64,000 nucleotides of DNA from positions 517,403 to 581,402 of the forward strand of contig NZ_JBNRLS010000004.1 in NCBI RefSeq assembly GCF_050379415.1, in the 5' to 3' direction. Numbering within the stretch: the first letter of the stretch is position 1; each line of letters begins with the position of its first letter. The translations under genes were made by a program, and so were the position numbers. The notes beneath the pieces were generated by a model. That model worked only from the letters and a program-made list of their open reading frames with translations. It did not search any database and had not been told where the DNA came from. Of the stretch, positions 53,691 to 63,115 are shown piece after piece. The stretch is from Marinobacter sp050379415 (GTDB lineage: Bacteria > Pseudomonadota > Gammaproteobacteria > Pseudomonadales > Oleiphilaceae).

Positions 53691-54665
53691 ATGTCTGCAA
53701 AAAACCAGCTTGAGCAGCTCGTCATTAACTTCCAGAAGAAACGGCCACTTCGTGCCGGCTCGCTGATCATCACCATCTACGGTGACGCCATCGTTCCCCG
53801 GGGAGGGACCGTATGGCTGGGCAGCCTGATGAAGCTGGTGGAACCCATGGGTATAAGCCAGCGACTGGTCCGCACCTCGGTATACCGGCTGGTGCAAGAA
53901 TCCTGGTTGCAGACAGAGAAGGTCGGCCGCTGCAGCTATTACAGCCTGACCGGGCCGGGCCTGCGCCGGTTCGAGCAGGCATTCCAGCATGTCTACAGCC
54001 TCTCGACCCGGGAGTGGAGTGGCAGTTGGTGCCTGGTTTACCTCAACCAGCTGGCACCCGACCTGAAGCAGAAAGTGCGGGAAGAGTTGAAGTGGCTCAG
54101 TTTCGGCAGCATGGCGCCGGGCGTGATGGAACATCCACGCTTTACCCGCAACGAGCTGCTACCGCTCCTGCAGGAATGGGGCGCCCTGGAAGACACCATT
54201 GTCATGGAAACCGTGCCCATGGAGCAGAAGAGCTCCAAGGCCCTGCGGTTGCAGGTGCGTGAAAGCTGGAACCTGGACGAACTGGGGGGGCGCTACCGGC
54301 GTTTCCTGTCGCAATTCCGCCCGGTCTGGCGGGAACTGCAGAACGAAGATGACCTGACCCCGGCCGAATGCCTCACCCTGCGCATCCTGTTGATCCACGA
54401 GTACCGGAAGATCCTGCTGCGGGATCCGTTGCTGCCCGAGGAACTGCTACCCGGGGACTGGGAAGGTCGCAGCGCCAAGCAGCTGTGCCGGAACCTGTAC
54501 CGCCACATCTACGCGCGCGCTGAAAAGTGGCTGGACGGGACCCTGGAGAACGCCTCCGGCCCGCTGCCGGGACCGAATGAGAAGTTCTACCGCCGGTTCG
54601 GTGGCCTGCAGGATGCCAGCGACGAGAACGAAGAAAGGCTCACAGCGGTCGGCGAACCGGTGTGA
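53691..54665 (+). CDS. paaX: Phenylacetate catabolon repressor PaaX
   Basis: The 324-residue GntR-like winged-helix repressor releases DNA when phenylacetyl-CoA binds. It starts MSAKNQLEQLVINFQKKRP and has RAGSLIITIYGDAIVPRGGTVWLGSLMKLV and RLVRTSVYRLVQESWLQTEKVGR as the DNA-binding part, then LTGPGLRRFEQAF. The C-terminal half matches PaaX with its acidic tail. It stands divergent from the liv genes and ends in a strong terminator. Confidence 0.95.
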   Translation: MSAKNQLEQLVINFQKKRPLRAGSLIITIYGDAIVPRGGTVWLGSLMKLVEPMGISQRLVRTSVYRLVQESWLQTEKVGRCSYYSLTGPGLRRFEQAFQHVYSLSTREWSGSWCLVYLNQLAPDLKQKVREELKWLSFGSMAPGVMEHPRFTRNELLPLLQEWGALEDTIVMETVPMEQKSSKALRLQVRESWNLDELGGRYRRFLSQFRPVWRELQNEDDLTPAECLTLRILLIHEYRKILLRDPLLPEELLPGDWEGRSAKQLCRNLYRHIYARAEKWLDGTLENASGPLPGPNEKFYRRFGGLQDASDENEERLTAVGEPV

Positions 54666-54681
54666 GCCTTTCGGTGAGTCG

Positions 54682-54707
54682 GGGCGCCGTCAGGGCGCCC
54701 TTTTTTT
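54682..54707 (+). terminator. Rho-independent terminator after paaX
   Basis: GGGCGCC (54682-54688) pairs with GGCGCCC (54694-54700) around GTCAG, followed by seven T. Confidence 0.92.
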
Positions 54708-54710
54708 GGA

Positions 54711-56093
54711 TCAGATGAGGTTGTAGAGGAACACCACCAGAATACCGGCCGGTGTCAGGTACCGCAGCACCACCATAAAGCTCCGGTAGACACCGCCCCG
54801 CAGGCCGATATCTTCCATCAGACCCTCACGGCGCATGGCCCAGCCGGCAAACAGGGCAATCGCCAGTCCGCCCAGGGGCATCATCAGGTTCGACACCAGG
54901 AAGTCCAGCAGGTCGAACACGGTTTTGCCCTCGAAGAAGGCCAGGAAGCCCAGCGGGTGAACATCGGACCAGACGTTGAACGACAACACTGTACCGATCC
55001 CCACGAACCAGATCGCCAGCCCTCCAGTCAGAGCACTCTTGAAACGGTTGATGCCCTTGTGCTCCTCAAGCCATTCCACCACTGGCTCCAGCATGGAAAT
55101 GGCCGAGGTGACCGCGGCCACCAGCAACAGCGCGAAGAAGATGACGCCAAACAGCACACCACCGGTCATCTGTCCGAAGGCCAGCGGCAGGGTCACGAAG
55201 ATCAACCCCGGACCGGTGCCCGGTTCGAGGCCGTTGGCAAACACCAGCGGGAAGATTGCCAGCCCCGCCAGCAGGGCGACACTGGTGTCGAGTACCGCGA
55301 TCGTCATCGCCGTACGGGCAATGTTGATCTTCTTCGGGAGATAGGAACCGTACGCCATCAGCACGCCGATACCGATGCTCAGGGTAAAGGCGGCATGCCC
55401 CAGCGCCACCAGCACGCCCTTGGTGGTGAGCTTGCTGAAGTCCGGGGCGAACATGAAGTCCACCGCCCGGCCGAAACTGCCGGAATTCATGGCATAGAAC
55501 ACCATCACCACCAGCAGGATAAACAACAGCGGCATCAGGGTATTGACCGCCCGCTCCAGCCCTGACCGGATGCCGCGGCCGACTATCAGCACCACGATGG
55601 CCATGAACACGCTGTGCCAGAGCAGCAGTTCCCAGGGGTTGGCCAGTAGATTACCGAACTGGCCGCCGATGGTTTCCGCGTCAGCGCCGGTAAACAGACC
55701 CGCGGCGGCCTTGCCGATATAGACCAGGGACCAGCCACCGATCACCGAGTAGAAGGACAGCACCAGGAAGGAGGCGATGACGCCGTTCCAGCCGATGGCA
55801 CGCCAGCCCCGACCGGTGCCTTCGGTCTCGGTCAGTGACCGCATGGTGGCTACCGGGCTCTGCCCGCCGCGGCGACCAATCATGGTCTCGGCAATCAGCA
55901 CCGGCACACCGATGATGGCGATACACACCAGGTAGACCAGAACAAAAGCTCCCCCACCGTGCTCGCCGGTGATGTATGGGAACTTCCAGATATTGCCCAG
56001 CCCCACGGCAGAACCGGCGGCCGCCAGGATAAAAGCAAGACGCGAAGACCAGAGGTTCGAGGCCAGCTGGTGCGGTTGTGTTTGGTTAGTCAT
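54711..56093 (-). CDS. Sodium:neurotransmitter-symporter (NSS/SNF) family transporter
   Basis: The 460-residue protein has about eleven to twelve membrane segments. The N-terminal motif SSRLAFILAAAGSAVGLGNIWKFPYI-like (split as SRLAFILAAAGSAVGLGNIW then KFPYI) is the family signature with the Na+-site Gly-Asn. LeuT- and TnaT/MhsT-type members import amino acids, often aromatic ones. It runs in the same direction as the aminotransferase and ferredoxin oxidoreductase, 48 bases after the former, which supports aromatic amino acid uptake. Confidence 0.92.
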   Translation of the reverse strand: MTNQTQPHQLASNLWSSRLAFILAAAGSAVGLGNIWKFPYITGEHGGGAFVLVYLVCIAIIGVPVLIAETMIGRRGGQSPVATMRSLTETEGTGRGWRAIGWNGVIASFLVLSFYSVIGGWSLVYIGKAAAGLFTGADAETIGGQFGNLLANPWELLLWHSVFMAIVVLIVGRGIRSGLERAVNTLMPLLFILLVVMVFYAMNSGSFGRAVDFMFAPDFSKLTTKGVLVALGHAAFTLSIGIGVLMAYGSYLPKKINIARTAMTIAVLDTSVALLAGLAIFPLVFANGLEPGTGPGLIFVTLPLAFGQMTGGVLFGVIFFALLLVAAVTSAISMLEPVVEWLEEHKGINRFKSALTGGLAIWFVGIGTVLSFNVWSDVHPLGFLAFFEGKTVFDLLDFLVSNLMMPLGGLAIALFAGWAMRREGLMEDIGLRGGVYRSFMVVLRYLTPAGILVVFLYNLI

Positions 56094-56141
56094 GTACTAC
56101 TCCGAAATAGTTGTTTTTGTCGGAAAGTCGGACGGACAGAA

Positions 56142-57323
56142 TCAGAGAATGGTCCGGATTGCCTCGGCAACGACCGGCAGCGTGCGGTCGTTCAGCCCGG
56201 CCACGTTGACCCGACTCGACTCCAGCATGTAGATGCCATACTCCTCCCGGAGCCGGCGCACCTGCGCTGGGGAAATGCCCAGGAACGAGAACATGCCCCG
56301 CTGGCATGCGATGAATCCGAAATCGCCGGCCGGCGCCAGCGCTTCGGCAAAGGCCCGGCGCAACCCGAGAATGCGGTCGCACATACCTGCCAGCTCCAGC
56401 TGCCAGTCGGCCCGCAGGCCCTCGTCCCCGAGGATGGTTTCCACGATGGCCGCGCCATGGGCCGGCGGCATGGAATAATGAGAACGGATGACACTGAGCA
56501 GCTGGCTGTTGGCTGCGGAGGTGACACTGCCGTTGGCTCCCATCAGCATCAGGGCGCCGGTACGCTCCCGGTACAGCCCAAAATTCTTGGAGCAGGAGGC
56601 CGCCACGATCATTTCCGGCACCCGGCCGGCCATGTGACGCAGCCCGGCGGCATCCACATCCAGGCCGTCACCGAGGCCCTGGTAGGCCATGTCCACAAAC
56701 GGCAGCAATCCCTTTTCCAGCACCAGGTCGGTCACCTGCTGCCACTGCTCAAAGGTCAGATCGGCACCGGACGGGTTGTGGCAACAGCCGTGCAGCAACA
56801 CCACGTCACCGGACTCCGCCTGCGCCAGGCTTTCCAGCATGGCGGCGAAGTCTACCTTCAGGGTTGCCGGATCGAGGTAGGGATATTCCCGGATGTTCAG
56901 GCCCGCGCCACCAAGCAGTGGCAGGTGATTGCCCCAGGTAGGGGTGCTGACCCAGACAGTGGCATCGTCCCGGCACAAGCGCAGGAACTCCGCCGCCATA
57001 CGCAGGGCTCCGCACCCGCCCGGGGTCTGGACGACGGCCACCCGCCCGTCCCGCACCAGGGCGCTGCCCTCGCCCATTACCAGGTCGGCCATGGCCCGGC
57101 CGAAGCCGGGGGAGCCGGCCGGTCCGACATAGCTCTTGGTGGACTCGCTCTCCAACAGCCGGCGTTCGGCCTGGTGCACTGCGGCCATGATCGGCGTGTT
57201 GCCGGCATCGTCCTTGTAGACACCGATACCCAGATCAATCTTGTGCTCCCGGGGATCCTCCCGGAAGGTCTGCATAAGCTGGAGAATCGGATCCTGTGGC
57301 AGTGGTTTCAACCCTTCAAACAT
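56142..57323 (-). CDS. Aromatic/aspartate-type aminotransferase
   Basis: The 393-residue class I PLP enzyme resembles AspC/TyrB. MFEGLKPLPQDPILQLM, YVGPAGSPGFGRAMADLV, HGCCHNPSGADLTFEQW and the PLP Lys in AASCSKNFGLYRERTGAL are all clear, with Arg386-type RVNVAGL near the end. It would transaminate aromatic amino acids to their 2-oxo acids. Its ATG has AAGGAGGA upstream and overlaps the oxidoreductase gene by eight bases, so the two are coupled. Confidence 0.93.
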   Translation of the reverse strand: MFEGLKPLPQDPILQLMQTFREDPREHKIDLGIGVYKDDAGNTPIMAAVHQAERRLLESESTKSYVGPAGSPGFGRAMADLVMGEGSALVRDGRVAVVQTPGGCGALRMAAEFLRLCRDDATVWVSTPTWGNHLPLLGGAGLNIREYPYLDPATLKVDFAAMLESLAQAESGDVVLLHGCCHNPSGADLTFEQWQQVTDLVLEKGLLPFVDMAYQGLGDGLDVDAAGLRHMAGRVPEMIVAASCSKNFGLYRERTGALMLMGANGSVTSAANSQLLSVIRSHYSMPPAHGAAIVETILGDEGLRADWQLELAGMCDRILGLRRAFAEALAPAGDFGFIACQRGMFSFLGISPAQVRRLREEYGIYMLESSRVNVAGLNDRTLPVVAEAIRTIL

Positions 57324-60300
57324 GCGACTCCTCCTTCTCGCCGGCCGGTTTGGTGCGAATCAGCGTCGGGCGCCCGGTTTCCAGCGCCTTGAGCAATTGC
57401 TGCTGGCGCTGCCGGATCGCTTCCACCGCCTGCTCCCGGACCGGGCCGAAGCCACGAACGTCCGCCGGCAATTCCGCCAGTTGCAGGAAGGTCTCATAAT
57501 TGTCTGTGTCCAATTCGCGACCGATACGCTCGGCCAGCTGGCGATAGTCCGCCAGCAGGGCCCGGTCCAGTTTCCGGTCCGCGGAATGGCGGAACGGATC
57601 CAGAGCGGTGCCGCGCAGCCCACGCAATTTCGCCAGCAGCTTGAAGGCCCGGAACATCCAGGGGCCGAACTGCCGCTTTTGCGGCCGGCCACGGGCATCG
57701 GTGCCACGATTGAGGATCGGTGGCGCCAGGTGGAAATGCACCTTGAAGTCGCCCTCGAAGGTTTTCTCCACTTCCTTCATGAAATCGGTCTCGGCAAACA
57801 GGCGAGCCACTTCGTACTCGTCCTTGTAGGCCATGAACCGGTACAGCTGCTCGGCGACCGCGCGGGTCAGCAGCAGATCCTGCTGACCGATTCCCTGCTC
57901 GGCCTGGCGCACCCGCTCCACCAGATCGCGGTAGTTGTCTGCCCAGCGACGGTTCTGGTAACTCACCAGGTGCTGGTAGCGGGTCTCGATCAGCTGCTCC
58001 AGAGTCAGCTCGGACCTGACCTCCACCGGCTCGCTGACCGGGTTCAGCAAGTCATCGATCACGTTCGGATCGACCGCCGCAACCCGCCCCCAGCCGAAGG
58101 CTTCCTTGTTGCGCTCGACCGCCACGCCATTGAGTTCGATGGCCCGCATCAGGGCCGCCTCGGACAACGGAAGCAGGCCCTGCTGCCAGGCGAAACCGAG
58201 CATCATCACGTTGGAGAACACGGTGTCGCCCATCAGCTTCTCGGCAATGCCATTGGCATCCAGGGCATCAAACCGGTCGTCACCCACCGCGTCGCGGATC
58301 AGGTCCAGGCGCTTGTCTGCCTGCATGTCCGCATCCCGGTACAGGACGTAATCCGCCGTTGGCAGCTCTGCCCTGTTGGCCACCACCCGGGTATGTTCCG
58401 GGCGCAGTACGCTCAGCGCTTTCTGGGAGGAAGCCACCACCATGTCACAAGCAATCACGGCATCGGCCTGACCGTTGCTGATACGCACCTGGTGCAGCTT
58501 TTCCGGGGACGGCGCCATGCGCACATAACTCAATACCGTGCCGCCTTTCTGGGCGAAGCCCATGAAATCGAGTACCGAAGCGCCCCGGGACTCCAGGTGG
58601 GCCGCCATGGTAATCAGCTGCCCCACGGTCACGACGCCGGTGCCACCGACGCCGCCCACCAGCAGATCGAACGAACCGTTCAGGTCTGGGAGGGACGGCT
58701 CCGGCAGGCTTTCAAGGCGCTTGCTCAGCACCGACCCGGTATCCACGCCCCGGGACTTGCGCAGCTGGCCACCCTCGACGGTGACAAAGCTCGGGCAGAA
58801 GCCGGTGACACAGGAAAAGTCCTTGTTACAGGAGGACTGGTCGATCTTGCGCTTGCGCCCCAGCTCGGTCTGACGCGGCACCACCGACAGGCAGTTGGAC
58901 TGCACCGAGCAGTCACCACAGCCCTCGCACACATGGTGATTGATGTAGGCCCGCTTGGCCGGGTCCGGGAACTGGCCGCGCTTGCGACGACGGCGTTTCT
59001 CCGCGGCGCAGGTCTGGTCGTAGATAAGCACGGTACAGCCGGGAACATCCCGCAGCTCACGTTGGACCTGATCCAGCTCAGAGCGGTCGTGGAAGGTCAC
59101 ATCATTCGGGAACAGCCCTTCGTGGCCCTTGTACTTTTCCGGTTCGTCACTGAGCACCACCACCCGCTTGACGCCTTCGGCGGCGACCTGCTGGGCGATC
59201 ATGGGCACAGTGATCTGCCCATCCACCGGCTGGCCACCGGTCATGGCCACCGCGTCGTTGAACAGGATCTTGTAGGTGATGTTGATACCGGCAGCCACCG
59301 CCTGCCGAATGGCCATGGAACCGGAGTGGAAATAGGTGCCCTCCCCCAGGTTCTGGAACACATGGGGATTACCGGTGTAACGGCTCTTACCGATCCAGTT
59401 GACCCCTTCACCACCCATCTGGATCAGGGACTCGGTGTTGCGCCCCATCCAGGATGCCATGAAATGGCAGCCGATACCGGCCAGCGCCTTGCTGCCTTCC
59501 GGCACCTTCGTGGAGGTGTTATGGGGGCAACCGGAACAGAAATACGGCAGGCGCCGGACCCCGCCCGGATCCTTGGCGCTGGTCATCTCATTGATGGCCC
59601 TGAGCTGTTCGCTGAAATCAACGTCAAAGAAACGGGTCAGGCGTGCCGCCAGATAGCCGGCCACCAGCTTCGGGCTGAGCTCACCGACATAGGGCATCAG
59701 CGGCTTGCCGGACTCGTCCTGCTTACCGGTGATCAGCACCTCCCCCGGACGGTCCGGCTCGGACATATACTCCTTGATCTGGCTCTCGATGATGCCCCGC
59801 TTCTCTTCGATCACCAGCACTTCCTGCTTGCCATGGACAAAGTTCAGGATGCCGCGGCGTTCCAGGGGCCAGACCATACCCACCTTGTAGATATCCAGGC
59901 CCAGCTCGGCTGCGCGAGCTTCATCGATGCCCAGCAGCTCCAGCGCTTCCAGCAGGTCCAGATAGCCCTTGCCGGTGGTGACGATACCGAAGCGGGCCTG
60001 CGGGTTATCGTAAAGACAGCGGTCGATGGGATTGGCGCGGGCAAAGGCCTGAACCGCCGCCAACTTGTGCTCGATACGCGTCTCCAGCTGAGGGCCGGGC
60101 AGATCCGGCCAGCGGTAATGGAGCCCATCTGCCGGTGGGGTGAAATCTTCCGGCGTCTTGAACTCGGGCAACGGCGGAAGCTCAACCGAAGCGGCGCTCT
60201 CCACGGTCTCGGAAATCGCCTTGAAGCCGACCCAGCAACCGCTGTACCGGGACAGGGCGTAGCCCCAGAGACCGAACTCCAGATACTCGGCGATGTTGGC

Positions 60301-60834
60301 CGGGTTGATGGTGGGCATGAAGAAACTCATGAACGCCACATCGGACTGGTGCGGCATGGATGACGACACACAGCCGTGGTCGTCCCCGGCCACCACCAGC
60401 ACACCGCCGTTTGGAGAGCTGCCGTAGGTGGTGCCATGCTTGAGGGCATCGCCGGCGCGGTCGACACCGGGGCCCTTGCCATACCAGAGCCCGAACACGC
60501 CATCGACCTGACGGTCCTCGTCGGTTTCCACTTGCTGGGTGCCCAACATGATGGTGGCGGCAAGGTCCTCGTTGATGGCGGGTACAAAGTCGATGCTGTT
60601 CTGGTCGAGCAGTTCCTTGGCCTGCCAAAGCGCCTGGTCGTAGGCGCCCAGTGGAGAACCCCGGTAGCCACTGACCATGCCGGCGGTGTTCAGGCCGTAC
60701 TTGCGGTCCAGGGCTGCCTGCATCAGGGGGATCCGGACCAGGGCCTGGGTTCCGGTCAGGAACACCCGTCCGGATTCACGCAAGTAGCGGTCCTCGAGTT
60801 TGTAGTTGTCGAGTTGAGGTGTATCGGCGGTCAT
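57316..60834 (-). CDS. Fused indolepyruvate (aryl-pyruvate) ferredoxin oxidoreductase
   Basis: The 1172-residue single-chain enzyme oxidatively decarboxylates aryl-pyruvates to aryl-acetyl-CoA. The N-terminal half has GMVSGYRGSPLGAYDQ and the TPP site GEGTYFHSGSMAIRQA with FNDAVAMTGGQP; a 4Fe-4S segment HVCEGCGDCSVQSNC follows; the POR-gamma domain starts at LVGGVGGTGVVTVGQLI. It corresponds to IorA plus IorB in one chain, as in many proteobacteria. The ATG at 60834 has GGAGG upstream. With the aminotransferase it could supply phenylacetyl-CoA. Confidence 0.94.
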   Translation of the reverse strand: MTADTPQLDNYKLEDRYLRESGRVFLTGTQALVRIPLMQAALDRKYGLNTAGMVSGYRGSPLGAYDQALWQAKELLDQNSIDFVPAINEDLAATIMLGTQQVETDEDRQVDGVFGLWYGKGPGVDRAGDALKHGTTYGSSPNGGVLVVAGDDHGCVSSSMPHQSDVAFMSFFMPTINPANIAEYLEFGLWGYALSRYSGCWVGFKAISETVESAASVELPPLPEFKTPEDFTPPADGLHYRWPDLPGPQLETRIEHKLAAVQAFARANPIDRCLYDNPQARFGIVTTGKGYLDLLEALELLGIDEARAAELGLDIYKVGMVWPLERRGILNFVHGKQEVLVIEEKRGIIESQIKEYMSEPDRPGEVLITGKQDESGKPLMPYVGELSPKLVAGYLAARLTRFFDVDFSEQLRAINEMTSAKDPGGVRRLPYFCSGCPHNTSTKVPEGSKALAGIGCHFMASWMGRNTESLIQMGGEGVNWIGKSRYTGNPHVFQNLGEGTYFHSGSMAIRQAVAAGINITYKILFNDAVAMTGGQPVDGQITVPMIAQQVAAEGVKRVVVLSDEPEKYKGHEGLFPNDVTFHDRSELDQVQRELRDVPGCTVLIYDQTCAAEKRRRRKRGQFPDPAKRAYINHHVCEGCGDCSVQSNCLSVVPRQTELGRKRKIDQSSCNKDFSCVTGFCPSFVTVEGGQLRKSRGVDTGSVLSKRLESLPEPSLPDLNGSFDLLVGGVGGTGVVTVGQLITMAAHLESRGASVLDFMGFAQKGGTVLSYVRMAPSPEKLHQVRISNGQADAVIACDMVVASSQKALSVLRPEHTRVVANRAELPTADYVLYRDADMQADKRLDLIRDAVGDDRFDALDANGIAEKLMGDTVFSNVMMLGFAWQQGLLPLSEAALMRAIELNGVAVERNKEAFGWGRVAAVDPNVIDDLLNPVSEPVEVRSELTLEQLIETRYQHLVSYQNRRWADNYRDLVERVRQAEQGIGQQDLLLTRAVAEQLYRFMAYKDEYEVARLFAETDFMKEVEKTFEGDFKVHFHLAPPILNRGTDARGRPQKRQFGPWMFRAFKLLAKLRGLRGTALDPFRHSADRKLDRALLADYRQLAERIGRELDTDNYETFLQLAELPADVRGFGPVREQAVEAIRQRQQQLLKALETGRPTLIRTKPAGEKEESHV

Positions 60835-60936
60835 GGTCGCCCCTCCAGTTGTTGATTTTATGAACAAAATTCTAGAGGGATCGGCGCAAAAGGTGCTTGC
60901 TTTTTGGTTAGCCGACCGGCGCCGATGTGCAACATT

Positions 60937-60977
60937 CTTTGATAAATGACAAAATACCGAAATATCCTTTGATAAAT
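60937..60977 (+). promoter_or_regulatory. Paired CTTTGATAAAT repeats, candidate Lrp-type operator
   Basis: Identical 11-base direct repeats CTTTGATAAAT lie at 60937-60947 and 60967-60977, exactly 30 bases apart, near three helical turns. They occupy the 158-base region between the divergent oxidoreductase and Lrp-type genes. Lrp/AsnC octamers bind phased repeats of this kind, so control of both genes is likely. Confidence 0.6.
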
Positions 60978-60992
60978 ATCAGGTGTTACCAA

Positions 60993-61463
60993 ATGAAACA
61001 GGTCGAACTGGACAAACTGGACCGCCGAATCCTCGATGCCCTCCAGCAGGATGGCCGCATCAGCAACCAGTTACTGGCCGAGCAGGTGGGGCTCTCGCCT
61101 GCGGCCTGCTGGCGCCGGGTCCGGGCCCTGGAGGAGGCCGGCGTGATTACCGGCTATACTGCAAAACTGTGCCCGGAAGCCATGGGCCAGGGCCTGTGCG
61201 TGCTGGTCAACCTGTCCCTGCAGCGCCACACCATCGACAGCACCGCCGAGATCGAGCGCGAGGTCAGCAGCTATCCGGAAGTGCTGCAGTGTTTTGCGGT
61301 CACCGGTAACGCGGATTTCGTGTTGCGGGTCGTGGTGCCGGATATGGCCAGCTATGACCGGTTCCTGAACGAGAAGATCTTCACCCTCAAGGGCATTGCC
61401 CAGGTGAACTCCAACTTTGCCCTGAGGGAGATCAAGAACACCCTGACCCTGCCTGTGTCCTGA
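60993..61463 (+). CDS. Lrp/AsnC family transcriptional regulator
   Basis: The 156-residue regulator has an N-terminal HTH (about 4-50: LDKLDRRILDALQQDGRISN, then AEQVGLSPAACWRRVRALEE) and a C-terminal RAM/ACT-like effector domain (about 65-145) with CFAVTGNADFVLRVVVPDM. It starts at 60993 with AGGTG upstream. It is divergent from the aryl-pyruvate oxidoreductase operon and probably senses an aromatic amino acid, activating or repressing that operon. Confidence 0.93.
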   Translation: MKQVELDKLDRRILDALQQDGRISNQLLAEQVGLSPAACWRRVRALEEAGVITGYTAKLCPEAMGQGLCVLVNLSLQRHTIDSTAEIEREVSSYPEVLQCFAVTGNADFVLRVVVPDMASYDRFLNEKIFTLKGIAQVNSNFALREIKNTLTLPVS

Positions 61464-61541
61464 TGACGCCGGGCTGCCGGGTCAGGGGAAATGCATACGA
61501 GTAAGAGGGTATTGCGCGTATCAAACAGCGTGCAAACCGAC

Positions 61542-61547
61542 TATAAT
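61542..61547 (+). promoter_or_regulatory. Extended -10 box before the DEAD-box helicase gene
   Basis: TATAAT is a perfect -10, 57 bases before the chosen ATG; the -35 region is poor. Transcription would start near 61554. Confidence 0.5.
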
Positions 61548-61603
61548 GCCGGTAAATCACGCATTGCCCGGCAATGCCCTCCCTCCGAATTCCGAGTAAA
61601 TCA

Positions 61604-63115
61604 ATGTCAGAAATGTCCTTTGCCGAACTGGGGCTGGATGCAGCCGTACTTGAAGCTGTCAACGCCGTTGGCTATGAAACACCCTCGCCGATCCAGGCAA
61701 AATCCATCCCGGCACTGCTGGCCGGCCACCACCTGCTGGGTGTCGCCCAGACCGGTACCGGCAAGACCGCTGCGTTCGCGCTGCCGCTGCTGAGTCGCAT
61801 CGACGCCAGCATCGCCAAGCCGCAGATCCTGGTGCTGGCCCCGACCCGGGAACTGGCCATCCAGGTCGCCGAGGCGTTTACCACCTATGCCAGCAAGTTC
61901 CGCAACTTCCACGTACTGCCGATCTATGGCGGCCAGGATTTCGGCCCCCAGATCCGCGGCCTGCGTCGTGGTGCCCAGGTTATCGTTGGTACTCCGGGAC
62001 GTATGCTGGATCACCTGCGCAAAGGCACTCTGAAGCTGGATAGCCTGAAGGCCCTGGTGCTGGATGAAGCGGACGAGATGTTGCGCATGGGTTTCATTGA
62101 CGACGTTGAGGCCATCCTGGCGAAGACGCCGGACACCTGCCAGCGTGCCCTGTTCTCGGCCACCATGCCGCCGCAGATCAAGAAGGTGGCCCAGACTTAC
62201 CTGAAGGATGCCACCGAAGTCCGGATCGAGAGCGAAACCCGCACTGTCGAGCGTATCTCCCAGTTCGTGCTGCCGGTTTACGCCGAGCGCAAGCTCGACG
62301 CCCTCACACGCATCCTGGAGGTGGAGCCTTTCGACGCTGCGATCATCTTCGTGCGCACCAAGGCCGAGACCACAATGCTGGCCGAGAAGCTCTCCGCCCG
62401 TGGCCATGCCGTGGCCCCCCTGAGCGGTGACCTGAATCAGCGTCAGCGGGAGCAGACGGTTGAGGATCTGAAGCGGGGCAAGAAGGACATTATCATTGCC
62501 ACCGATGTCGCCGCCCGCGGCCTCGATGTGCCCCGGATCACCCACGTCATCAACTATGACGTGCCTTACGATACGGAGGCCTACATCCACCGGGTTGGCC
62601 GTACCGGTCGCGCCGGTCGCACCGGCAAGGCCATCCTGCTGGTGACTCCGCGAGAGCGCAGCTGGCTGCGTACTCTGGAGCGGGCCACCAATTCGCCGAT
62701 GGAGTCCTATCAGCTGCCCTCGCCTACCGATCTGCAGAAGATGCGGGTGGAGCAGTTCGAGACCCAGCTGCTGGCGTTCGCCGAGGACGGCAAACTGCCC
62801 AAGGCGATGGCGCTGCTGGATGAGATTGCCGAGCGCAATGACCTGGATATGGCGATGGTCGCCGGTGCCATGGCATGCTGGATGGAAATGGCCCAGCCCG
62901 GCGCCCTGCCGCTGGAAGCGCCGGAAGCCCTGCCGGAGATTTCCGCAGCGCCCCGCCGTGACCGCAAGGGACCGCCTCCCGGCAAGAAGAATTTCCGCAA
63001 GGGCCCGGGCAAGGGCTTCAAGAAGGACGGCAAGCCCGGCCACCGCAAAGGCGGCCCGAAGGGCAAGCCGGCCGGCAAGGGCGGCAAGCCGCCGAGCAAG
63101 CGCCCCGCCCGTTAA
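61604..63115 (+). CDS. DEAD-box ATP-dependent RNA helicase
   Basis: The 503-residue RNA helicase has both RecA-like domains: AQTGTGKT (48-55), PTRELAIQVAEAF, VLDEADEML, FSATMPP, then ATDVAARGLDVPRI and HRVGRTGRAGRTG. After about residue 430 a low-complexity basic Lys/Gly/Pro tail replaces the RNA-binding DbpA domain. E. coli DeaD is longer (629), so this is a shortened DeaD-type or RhlE-like enzyme for ribosome assembly or mRNA turnover. I chose the ATG at 61604, with GAG upstream. It overlaps folA by four bases, convergently. Confidence 0.92.
   Translation: MSEMSFAELGLDAAVLEAVNAVGYETPSPIQAKSIPALLAGHHLLGVAQTGTGKTAAFALPLLSRIDASIAKPQILVLAPTRELAIQVAEAFTTYASKFRNFHVLPIYGGQDFGPQIRGLRRGAQVIVGTPGRMLDHLRKGTLKLDSLKALVLDEADEMLRMGFIDDVEAILAKTPDTCQRALFSATMPPQIKKVAQTYLKDATEVRIESETRTVERISQFVLPVYAERKLDALTRILEVEPFDAAIIFVRTKAETTMLAEKLSARGHAVAPLSGDLNQRQREQTVEDLKRGKKDIIIATDVAARGLDVPRITHVINYDVPYDTEAYIHRVGRTGRAGRTGKAILLVTPRERSWLRTLERATNSPMESYQLPSPTDLQKMRVEQFETQLLAFAEDGKLPKAMALLDEIAERNDLDMAMVAGAMACWMEMAQPGALPLEAPEALPEISAAPRRDRKGPPPGKKNFRKGPGKGFKKDGKPGHRKGGPKGKPAGKGGKPPSKRPAR

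Noticed and set aside
57241..60363. 1040-codon open frame on the plus strand
   Set aside because: It lies fully antisense to the oxidoreductase and aminotransferase genes, which have clear motifs; the translation is His/Gln/Leu-rich with no family features, typical of antisense frames in GC-rich DNA.
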